DNA from: a virus
DNA: 64,000 bases
Direction: 5' to 3' (one strand)
IMG/VR virus record: IMGVR_UViG_3300025121_000027
Span: 1-64,000 of that record
Position numbers and translations under genes: made by a program. A model generated the notes under the pieces. The model saw nothing but the letters and a program-made list of their open reading frames with translations. It did no database searches and was not told where the DNA came from. Of the stretch, positions 41,450 to 48,408 are shown piece by piece. Position 1 is the first letter of the stretch; every line of letters starts with the position of its first letter.

Positions 41450-41857
41450 TTAATTTGTTAAAATATGTTTTAAAACTTTTTCGCCTCTGAACTCCACTTC
41501 AATTGTGGAGTTTTGATTGGAATATCCTAACTTTTCTAACATTCCAACCATATCTTCTGTTACTGCAAAAAGAACTTTGAAGCTTGCTTTTCTAAGTTCT
41601 TTCAGCATTTCTACTCCTTCTCGCTTTGAAAACGGACAAAAGTGAGAAACACAAAAATAATTAGAATCAAATCGACCAATACAGATCGATTTGTTGAAGA
41701 GAAATACTTTTTCTCTTTTGAGATACGATCCAAATCTATTGTGGTCTAAAATAGATTTGGGTCTTCTTATTTTCATGACTTTGGAATATTGCTTCCAAAG
41801 TTTGGAAGCATCTACTATTTGCAGAACGATTCTTCCGTCAAACAATCCAGAAATCAT
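41450..41857 (-). CDS. Hypothetical protein, 135 aa
   Basis: Contains a Cys/His segment (YFCVSHFCPFSKR) and a helical C-terminus (MVGMLEKLGYSN). No family recognised. Confidence 0.5.
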   Translation of the reverse strand: MISGLFDGRIVLQIVDASKLWKQYSKVMKIRRPKSILDHNRFGSYLKREKVFLFNKSICIGRFDSNYFCVSHFCPFSKREGVEMLKELRKASFKVLFAVTEDMVGMLEKLGYSNQNSTIEVEFRGEKVLKHILTN

Positions 41858-41873
41858 GATTTTATCTCCTTAT

Positions 41874-42080
41874 TTAGTAGATTGCAGTTGCACATTTTTC
41901 ACAGTAGATTTTATCGTCTGTAGTGCAAGTCATTTCCCACATCGGCTTGACAACTTTACATAAGCAGCATGTAGCAGACATTAATTTGGTACATGCTTTA
42001 CAGAAACAATCTCCATTTTCATTTACTGCTGATTTGTTGTCATCTATTTTCTTTCCACAACTATTGCATGTTGTTTCCAT
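41874..42080 (-). CDS. Small three-Cys-pair protein, 68 aa
   Basis: CNSCGKK, FCKACTK, CCLCKVV and YCEKC, a multi-zinc treble-clef-like knuckle. Unknown role. Confidence 0.6.
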   Translation of the reverse strand: METTCNSCGKKIDDNKSAVNENGDCFCKACTKLMSATCCLCKVVKPMWEMTCTTDDKIYCEKCATAIY

Positions 42081-42116
42081 AAAAATCCCCCTATGATGTA
42101 TGCAGAAAAGTTCTTT

Positions 42117-42395
42117 TCTTCTTTGTGGGCATTAATTTAGTAAGGTTTTTATAAGAGGCCTTTTTTGGCTAATATAAAATTGATTTGATCGACGGTTAAT
42201 GGACTTCCATCGATATTTGTTTGGCTTTTAATGTAATTAATTTTGGCTTGTTTAGAGCAGGCAGGACACCGAAGAAGAGCAATTTGCTCCTCTCTTTTAA
42301 GACGAGATTGACCTCTGCCAAGCCGTAAATTACATTTGCATCCGCATTTATAATTTGCCATAATAATTCTCCTTTACTAATGCCCACAAAGAAGA
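42117..42395. repeat. 18-bp perfect inverted repeat flanking a small zinc-protein gene
   Basis: Copy TCTTCTTTGTGGGCATTA at 42117-42134 and its exact complement at 42378-42395, on either side of the gene at 42149-42361. It could fold into a long hairpin in the transcript or mark a mobile gene cassette. Confidence 0.7.
42149..42361 (-). CDS. Zinc-binding protein, 70 aa
   Basis: CGCKCNLRLG and LRCPACSKQA, followed by a small helical part. First gene of the minus-strand block, enclosed by an 18-bp inverted repeat. Confidence 0.6.
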   Translation of the reverse strand: MANYKCGCKCNLRLGRGQSRLKREEQIALLRCPACSKQAKINYIKSQTNIDGSPLTVDQINFILAKKGLL

Positions 42396-42499
42396 AGGAA
42401 AAAGGAATAAAGCTCTCTTTCCGTCTTCTCTGCATTTAACACACTCGCGTCATTCTGTTCGCCTTTACTCTTATTGTCCAGCAATGCTCAAAAGACTTA

Positions 42500-42945
42500 C
42501 TTAAAACAACAATTCCATGGCAAGGTCTTTGACCTCATATCATTTAAAAACAAATGATACTTCGACGGCTGTTATGCAATGGACTGTTTATTCGGCCTTA
42601 CGATTACATGAGCAGGAAAGCGCTTGGCGCGCTGTTAGAAAGGTTGTTGATGGACTAAGTAAGGTGGACTATGACTTCGGCTTAACGACGATAGGCGCTT
42701 GTCTCAAGTATGTTTTTATGGGGTTTACTCGCTGGGCCGTTTCCCCTGCCCGATCTTGAGATAAATTGGATCGGCTCTATCTATCGTTATTTCTGAATCA
42801 AATGCGCGGAACATGATCCAGTGCTGACAAAACCCAGTGGAGCGGTTTGCGGTGGTTTCGTCGGCTTGTCAAAGAACCTTCAGGAGTTCGCCTGGGGTTG
42901 GATCGGTGTAGCGCGTGTGAACCAAGGAACTGGTTCCTTTCTATC
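42500..42945 (+). ncRNA. Candidate structured non-coding RNA, relatively GC-rich
   Basis: Visibly more GC-rich than the surroundings, with no convincing protein. Contains a hairpin at 42878-42897 (CTTCAGG, 6-nt loop, CCTGGGG, two G-U pairs) and a terminator-like hairpin AAGGAA-CTGG-TTCCTT at 42924-42939. An 80-codon plus-strand frame (42517-42759) lacks a ribosome site and familiar motifs. The strand and the function are unsure. The whole gene-free gap is 42362-43196. Confidence 0.4.
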
Positions 42946-42971
42946 AGAAAAAATTAAACTTGTAAACAAAA

Positions 42972-43162
42972 TTAACACACATATTTAAAATAATTTTAAT
43001 AACAAAATCAACAATATACAAGCCAAAAATATGGTATTTTCCAAAAGCCCACCCATCTAAAACGAAAAAAAGAGCTATTATCACGTCATTAACAGTTAAC
43101 ACATGTTAACTGAACTGTTAAAAACATTAACACATGTTAACCAATCAAATTAACACATTAAC
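42972..43162. promoter_or_regulatory. TTAACACA-type repeats upstream of the terminase operon
   Basis: TTAACACATGTTAAC occurs at 43096-43110 and 43127-43141, with partial TTAACACATTAAC at 43150-43162 and TTAACACAC near 42972. Each full copy contains two GTTAAC/TTAAC half sites spaced 4 bp apart. Possible operator or iteron cluster before the plus-strand genes. A TATAAA-type -10 lies near 43168. Confidence 0.6.
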
Positions 43163-43196
43163 AGAAGTATAAAACAATCATAAAATACTAATAACC

Positions 43197-43997
43197 ATGC
43201 GAAAAAGAAGAGACATTCCAATTATAAAACCTGCCGATGCTCCTAAGGGAAGAGGTAGGCCAAGCAAGAAGCCCAAAGTAAAGAAGAGTTATCTATATAA
43301 ACCACCAGAAGCACGAGACTTATCCGATTTACAGATGCGATTCTGTGAAGAGTACATAGTAGATTTAAATGGTGTACAAGCGGCAATACGATCCGGCTAT
43401 AGTCCATCAAGCGCAGGCATAACAGCAAGCAAACTTTTAGCAAATACTTCTATCATTAGATATGTACAACATCTTAAGATAGAACGCGCCAAAAAATTAG
43501 AAGTCTCCCAGGATAGAATAGTACAAGAGTTAGCAAGAATAGCTTACAGCGACCATAGAACATTTTATGATAAAGAAGGTTGGCCGATACCGATAGAGCT
43601 ATTGACAGACGATCAGCAAGCATCGGTAAGGGACATTCAGTGGGGAGAAGAAGTCCAGAAAGATAGAACTGGCGAAACAATAAAAGATCAAAATAACCAA
43701 GATAAGATTTTTAGATATGTAAAGAAGTATGCTTTTTATAATAGAGTAGATGCGCTGAGAATGCTCGGGCACCATTTGGGAATGTCTCTTGATAAACCAT
43801 CGGAAAGATTTACTGGAAAAGATAAACCGCAGCAAGAGATAACATTCGAACATTTACTTAGAAGATTGGATGCAGCGAAGTTGGAACAATTAACACAATG
43901 GTTAGTATCTGCCGCGCAGCCAATTAAAAGTGCTCATCCTGTAGATAAAGAAGATATTCCAGAATGGCCGGATGAAACCCTTGGCGGTATGCAATGA
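43197..43997 (+). CDS. Terminase small subunit
   Basis: 266 aa. Terminase_2-like N-terminal HTH: LSDLQMRFCEEYIVDLNGVQAA, RSGYSPSSAGITASKLLAN, VQHLKIERAKK, then IVQELARIAYSDHR. Basic N-terminus. It would recognise phage DNA for packaging and hand it to the large subunit at 44365. Confidence 0.85.
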   Translation: MRKRRDIPIIKPADAPKGRGRPSKKPKVKKSYLYKPPEARDLSDLQMRFCEEYIVDLNGVQAAIRSGYSPSSAGITASKLLANTSIIRYVQHLKIERAKKLEVSQDRIVQELARIAYSDHRTFYDKEGWPIPIELLTDDQQASVRDIQWGEEVQKDRTGETIKDQNNQDKIFRYVKKYAFYNRVDALRMLGHHLGMSLDKPSERFTGKDKPQQEITFEHLLRRLDAAKLEQLTQWLVSAAQPIKSAHPVDKEDIPEWPDETLGGMQ

Positions 43998-44215
43998 CAA
44001 AATGCCCAAGATGCAATGGTGAAGTTTTTAAGGTAATCTATTATGGATTGCCTTTTTCTTTATGCAAAGAAGAAGATTGCAGTTGTTTGTTTGGTTTCTT
44101 TGATTTCATTGCAAGATATCTTCCTTTTAATGGATGGTTTTATGCATATGAAGGAAGTTATCTGATTGCTTTAATATGTTGGTTGTTTGGGATGGAAACT
44201 GGAAAAGACGAATGA
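43994..44215 (+). CDS. Small Cys-pair membrane-associated protein, 73 aa
   Basis: CPRCNGE and CKEEDCSC pairs, then hydrophobic aromatic C-terminus (YLPFNGWFYAYEGSYLIALICWLFG). Overlaps terminase small subunit by ATGA. Unknown role. Confidence 0.55.
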   Translation: MTKCPRCNGEVFKVIYYGLPFSLCKEEDCSCLFGFFDFIARYLPFNGWFYAYEGSYLIALICWLFGMETGKDE

Positions 44216-44361
44216 AAAAGAAATTCTTTATTGCATTTATCTTTATGCTATTTGTTTTTATAAGTATTGGCTTGAAGTGTTTTATCTTTTCCAATAGTTC
44301 TACTGGAATGATTGCGGATGATAGTAGTCATGTAATAGACAGTAGAGAGTATGGAAAGTAA
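44212..44361 (+). CDS. Small secreted or membrane protein, 49 aa
   Basis: ATG overlaps the previous stop as ATGA. N-terminal hydrophobic segment (FFIAFIFMLFVFISIGL), then a short soluble Ser-rich part. No family recognised. Confidence 0.55.
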   Translation: MKKKFFIAFIFMLFVFISIGLKCFIFSNSSTGMIADDSSHVIDSREYGK

Positions 44362-44364
44362 TTA

Positions 44365-45270
44365 ATGTTTAATGCTTTTGACATATCCAGCTATACACCA
44401 AGACAGCTAATGGATTCAATTCCACCGAATCCTATTCCGATAGCCGAAAGAATACTGGCAGAAAAATCATTAAAGCATTTTGTAATGCAAGCCTGGCATA
44501 TACTTGAGCCGAGAAGCCCTTTGATTTGGAATTGGCATCTTGATGCAATCTGCCAACACTTAGAAGCAGTAACAAACACCTATCTTATTAAATCAGGAAT
44601 AGCTGGAAGAGAAATAGACAACCATTTCTATGAAGCAAATTATTCCATTCCTTCTATAAACTACTTATGGATAAATATGCCGCCGAGACATGGTAAGAGT
44701 TTGCTTGTTTCTGTCTTCTGGCCATGTTGGGAGTGGGGTCCGAAAAACCTTCCAGACTTACGATATCTTTTCATCTCATATGCACAGCCACTATCTACCA
44801 GAGACAATTTAAAACGAAGAAGATTGATAGAGTCCAATTGGTATAGAGAAAGATGGGGAGAGCGTTTTCATCTTACTACAGATCAGAATGCAAAAACTCG
44901 CTTCGATAATGACAGAACAGGAGTAATGATTGCAACTTCTATCTCTGGTCTTGGAACGGGCGAAGGCGGGCAACGCGTTTGTCTACCATATAACCAGAAG
45001 ATAGATACAGAAATTGGTAGGGTCGAGATCGGAAAGATCGTCAAAGAAAAATTAGAAATCAAAGTTGTTAGTTTTAATCATAAGACAAATAAAACAGAAC
45101 TTTCTAAAATAGAAAAGTATTTTGAAAATGAAGGCCGAGATATTTTTGAGATAGAACTTGAAGACGGCACGACATTTCGATGTACTGAAGATCATCCTGT
45201 ATATGTTAATGGTAAAGGGTATATTCAAGCAAGAGAATTAACAGAAGAAGATGAGGTGGTCTGCTTATAA
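44365..45270 (+). CDS. Terminase large subunit, N-terminal half plus N-intein
   Basis: 301 aa. ATPase N-terminus with Walker A NMPPRHGKSLLVS near residue 110 and GVMIATSISGLGTGEGGQRV. At Cys206 a 96-residue N-intein starts (CLPYNQKIDTEIG), with a block-B-like CTEDHPVYV. The gene ends at TAA, which overlaps the ATG of the endonuclease as TAATG. The C-half is at 46280; trans-splicing would restore RV-CIDDAHN at Walker B, giving about 536 aa. Confidence 0.85.
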   Translation: MFNAFDISSYTPRQLMDSIPPNPIPIAERILAEKSLKHFVMQAWHILEPRSPLIWNWHLDAICQHLEAVTNTYLIKSGIAGREIDNHFYEANYSIPSINYLWINMPPRHGKSLLVSVFWPCWEWGPKNLPDLRYLFISYAQPLSTRDNLKRRRLIESNWYRERWGERFHLTTDQNAKTRFDNDRTGVMIATSISGLGTGEGGQRVCLPYNQKIDTEIGRVEIGKIVKEKLEIKVVSFNHKTNKTELSKIEKYFENEGRDIFEIELEDGTTFRCTEDHPVYVNGKGYIQARELTEEDEVVCL

Positions 45271-46393
45271 TGGGTTGTTTATATCAAATAACTTCTCCAT
45301 CTGGTAAGTCTTATATAGGCATTACTAATTTTACCGCTCAAGAAAGATGGTCTCAGCATGTAGGCGAAGCATTAGGGTCAAGGTCTAAAAGAGCAATTTC
45401 TAATGCTATAAGAAAATATAGCTCTGATTTGTTTGATGTTAAAACACTTCTTATTGCAAATGATGCGGCTTATTTAAAGTTGATGGAAGTTAAAGTAATT
45501 GCGGCATTTAAAACGCATACACCTAATGGTTATAATATGACTGCTGGCGGAGATGGTGTTGTTGATTTAGATAGCGAGACTTTTAAAAATCTTCTTGAAA
45601 AACGCTTAAAAACTATAAGGTCGAAAGTATATAGAAAGAAAAATTCAGAAACTCAAAAGGCGCTTTGGACAGAAGAAAAAAGACAAGAAAGATCAAGAGT
45701 TGTTTCTGAATTGTGGGAAGATGAAAATTATCGCAATCATATGTCTGAAGTTCACAAAGGATGGCATTATTCTAAAAGAGAAAGAGAAAAAGCGTCTATA
45801 CGTTCTAAAAAACGCTGGAGTAATCCGGAGTATGTCAAAAGACATAAACTTATGATGAAGAAACTTTGGCAAGATGATGAATTTAAAAAGAAAATGGCTG
45901 AAGCCACAACCGATGAAGTAAAAAAGAAGATAGGTGTTGCTTCAAGAAAGATGTGGTCTGATCCAGAGTTTCATGCAAAAAGAAGTAAGCAAATGAAAGA
46001 GTATTTTAATTTGCCAGAAGTTAAAGAAAAAATAGCTGAAAAAACAAGACAACAAATGGCTGATCCAGAAGCAAGAAAAAAGATTGGTGAAGCCATGTGT
46101 AAGCATCGAGGTTATATCTTTTCAAAAGGTATTAAACCAAAAAATCCGAGAAGCGTGTTTTATAAAATTTGGGACAAGATAGAAAGTAAGATAACATTCG
46201 CAGAGCTTTATCGTTTTGATATTGAAAGCCGTAGAATATCAGAAGCTGTTGATCGTGGCTATTTGGTGATTGTTAAATAATGAAGATTAAGAAGATAAAA
46301 AGTATTAGACGAATCAGAAAAGACTCTGCTACTTATAATATTCAAGTAGCAGATAACTATAATTATTTTGCCAATGGTGTACTTGTTCATAAT
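44980..46393 (+). mobile_element. Split intein with a GIY-YIG endonuclease gene between the halves
   Basis: N-intein 44980-45267 (96 codons), endonuclease gene 45270-46280, C-intein 46280-46393 (38 codons, ending ANGVLVHN then Cys+1). Junctions are TAATG at both ends. The arrangement matches the fractured-gene split inteins described from metagenomes, with a free-standing homing enzyme between the halves. N- and C-intein lengths are typical of naturally split inteins. Confidence 0.85.
45270..46280 (+). CDS. GIY-YIG homing endonuclease (free-standing)
   Basis: 336 aa. The GIY-YIG core is present: CLYQITSPSGKSYIGIT, later QERWSQHVGEAL, LKLMEVKVIAAFKTH and PNGYNMTAGGDG. Then there are repeated NUMOD3-like basic helices with W-x-D/N-P-E patterns (KRWSNPEYV, LWQDDEFK, MWSDPEF). 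It would cleave intein-less terminase genes to drive homing. The ATG overlaps the terminase stop as TAATG, and its own TAA overlaps the next ATG. Confidence 0.9.
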   Translation: MGCLYQITSPSGKSYIGITNFTAQERWSQHVGEALGSRSKRAISNAIRKYSSDLFDVKTLLIANDAAYLKLMEVKVIAAFKTHTPNGYNMTAGGDGVVDLDSETFKNLLEKRLKTIRSKVYRKKNSETQKALWTEEKRQERSRVVSELWEDENYRNHMSEVHKGWHYSKREREKASIRSKKRWSNPEYVKRHKLMMKKLWQDDEFKKKMAEATTDEVKKKIGVASRKMWSDPEFHAKRSKQMKEYFNLPEVKEKIAEKTRQQMADPEARKKIGEAMCKHRGYIFSKGIKPKNPRSVFYKIWDKIESKITFAELYRFDIESRRISEAVDRGYLVIVK

Positions 46394-47389
46394 TGTATTG
46401 ATGACGCCCATAACGTGCTTGAAGTAGAATCAGAGCCAAAAAGACAAAAAGTATTAGCTGTCTGGGACGATACTCTTTCAACTCGTGTCAATGATGTAGA
46501 AGTCGGTGCTTATGTCGGCGTCATGCAAAGAACACATTCAAAAGATTTAACTGGTCATATTTTAGAAAAGAGAAAAGATGGGCAGATAGACAATCTTGTG
46601 CATGTATGTCTTCCTGCAAGATACGAAAAGAATCATCCGCACCCTTCTGATACTCCATTAAACTTTACAGACCCAAGAACAGTAGAAGGCGAGCCTTTAG
46701 ATAAAGGAAGACATCCAGAAGATAGTCTAAAGCAATTAGAGGGAAAACTTACTGCCTGGGGTAAGGCTGGTCAGTTACAGCAAAGACCAAGGCCAAAAGG
46801 TGGTCAGATTGTTCAAGCAGGAAAAATTAAGATAGTAGATAACTATAATCATAGATTAGTAAAGAAGATGGTGCGTTACTGGGACAAAGCTGCCTCTGAG
46901 GATAAAAGTGCTTCTCACTCAGTAGGTCTTCTGATGGCATCTATGAGAGATGAATGTATTGACTACGGCTTTATTGTTCTGGATGTTGTCTACGGCCAAT
47001 GGACTTCTGGCGAGCGTGATGTAAGAATGCGTCAAACTGCTCAGATGGATGGAATAGAAGTTGAACATGTAGTAGAGCAAGAAGGTGGCTCCGGCGGTAA
47101 AGAATCAGCACAAAACTCCATAAGAAAAGTATTTCTTGGTTATAAGTGTTCAGCAGATCACCCATCAGGCGCAAAAGATGTAAGACTTGAGCCGTTCGCT
47201 GGCCAAGTAGAAAACAACAATATTGCTATGTTATCTGCTCCTTGGAATAAAAAATATGTGGAAGCATTAGAAGAGTGCTCTGTTGGTTCCGTAACAGACT
47301 TTGGGGATGGTTCTTCTGGTGCTTTTAACTGGCTTAATGGTTTAACTGGTAAGGGAAAGTCTAAAGTAAGAATAGGAGTTGTAGGATAA
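46280..47389 (+). CDS. Terminase large subunit, C-terminal half with C-intein
   Basis: 369 aa. The first 38 residues are the C-intein, ending NYFANGVLVHN, then Cys39 starts the extein (CIDDAHN, the Walker B region). The rest has motifs of the terminase C-terminal nuclease (VRYWDKAASEDKS, FIVLDVVYGQW). After trans-splicing it would join residue 205 of the N-half. The ATG overlaps the endonuclease stop (TAATG). Confidence 0.85.
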   Translation: MKIKKIKSIRRIRKDSATYNIQVADNYNYFANGVLVHNCIDDAHNVLEVESEPKRQKVLAVWDDTLSTRVNDVEVGAYVGVMQRTHSKDLTGHILEKRKDGQIDNLVHVCLPARYEKNHPHPSDTPLNFTDPRTVEGEPLDKGRHPEDSLKQLEGKLTAWGKAGQLQQRPRPKGGQIVQAGKIKIVDNYNHRLVKKMVRYWDKAASEDKSASHSVGLLMASMRDECIDYGFIVLDVVYGQWTSGERDVRMRQTAQMDGIEVEHVVEQEGGSGGKESAQNSIRKVFLGYKCSADHPSGAKDVRLEPFAGQVENNNIAMLSAPWNKKYVEALEECSVGSVTDFGDGSSGAFNWLNGLTGKGKSKVRIGVVG

Positions 47390-47626
47390 ATGAGTACTTT
47401 TGATGTGGACTTGAGAACAATCAATCCGCAAACAGGAGACATAATAGTTCTACAATTAGACGTGGATAACATTCCTTATTTTGATTTAGACGATTTTATG
47501 GAAATGCAAGATAAGTTGAAAGAAGCATTTCCAAGGAACAAAATAATACTATTGGCTAAAAGCGATAATTTTTTGGTCTGTAAGAATAAGAAAGAAGTTC
47601 AAGAGATATTAAACGAGTTGTCATAA
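47390..47626 (+). CDS. Hypothetical protein, 78 aa
   Basis: Acidic alpha/beta protein (GDIIVLQLDVDNIPYF, FPRNKIILLAKSDNF). Follows the terminase directly. No family recognised. Confidence 0.6.
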   Translation: MSTFDVDLRTINPQTGDIIVLQLDVDNIPYFDLDDFMEMQDKLKEAFPRNKIILLAKSDNFLVCKNKKEVQEILNELS

Positions 47627-47629
47627 ACA

Positions 47630-47833
47630 TTGGATAGTTTGGATAGACAAGTGAATGGGTGCTACAGAACGCAAAGAGAAATAGAAGAAGGCATTTGCAC
47701 TTGTCTACAATACGAGCAAGCAACAGGAAGATGTTTATCAAAGATAGATACAGTATCAAAAATAGATGGTCAGTCAACTTGCCCAAGAAACCCGTTGGCG
47801 ATACCTTATAAAGAGTGGGAAAAAAGAAAATGA
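47630..47833 (+). CDS. Cys-rich hypothetical protein, 67 aa
   Basis: The first codon read is TTG at 47630 with no clear ribosome site, so the true start is uncertain. Cys at several positions (NGCYRTQ, ICTCLQ, GRCLSK, TCPRN). Overlaps the next gene. Function unknown. Confidence 0.5.
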   Translation: MDSLDRQVNGCYRTQREIEEGICTCLQYEQATGRCLSKIDTVSKIDGQSTCPRNPLAIPYKEWEKRK

Positions 47834-48021
47834 ATCTTTTCTTTAATCCATTAAAAGCTTTCAGAAGATGCAAAGAACTTGAATGCAGGATTGCAAGAAA
47901 AGAAGAAATGTCCAGACTTTGCGAAGAGAAAGCAAAACTTCTTAAAAACGGAATAAGATGCGATCAAGAGCAGCTTGATAAATTAAGAATTAAAATAGCC
48001 AAGAAAACTAAAAGGAAATAA
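47830..48021 (+). CDS. Coiled-coil protein, 63 aa
   Basis: ATG overlaps the previous stop (ATGA). Basic and Glu-rich helices (CKELECRIARKEEMSRLCEEK). Unknown. Confidence 0.55.
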   Translation: MNLFFNPLKAFRRCKELECRIARKEEMSRLCEEKAKLLKNGIRCDQEQLDKLRIKIAKKTKRK

Positions 48022-48024
48022 GCA

Positions 48025-48402
48025 ATGGCATTTACTCCAACATATCTTCCTAATAGCAGAAGCAAGTTTTTTCAGTTCTTTGCTACTGGTAACACAACGA
48101 TGGTTGAAGCATTAAATCTTGGTAAAGCATTTGAACTTGCCGATATTAGATTGATTCTTTCTGCTGCTCATCCTTCTGTAACTTATTTCACCGCTAATTT
48201 ATCTGCTGGTCAAGGTAGTGCTTATAACGTCGTGCTTGCTTCTTTTCTTGCAAGTACTCTAACCAATGTAACAGATAGAGTATGGACACCTTCTGCTGAT
48301 AAAATATTATATCAACATAATGATACTATTCAATTTTCCATGCTTAACAGCGTTGGTGCGATTTGGGGGTTAGTTGTAACTGGTTGGGCAGTACAGGATT
48401 AA
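48025..48402 (+). CDS. Putative structural protein, 125 aa
   Basis: Beta-rich, with a Ser/Ala-rich centre (LSAAHPSVTYFTANLSAGQG). Location between terminase and the repeat protein suggests a virion protein. No family recognised. Confidence 0.45.
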   Translation: MAFTPTYLPNSRSKFFQFFATGNTTMVEALNLGKAFELADIRLILSAAHPSVTYFTANLSAGQGSAYNVVLASFLASTLTNVTDRVWTPSADKILYQHNDTIQFSMLNSVGAIWGLVVTGWAVQD

Positions 48403-48408
48403 TACTTA

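Noticed and set aside
42517-42759. An 80-codon plus-strand frame in the turn-around gap
   Set aside because: No ribosome site, no family motif and codon use unlike its neighbours; the region fits a structured RNA better.
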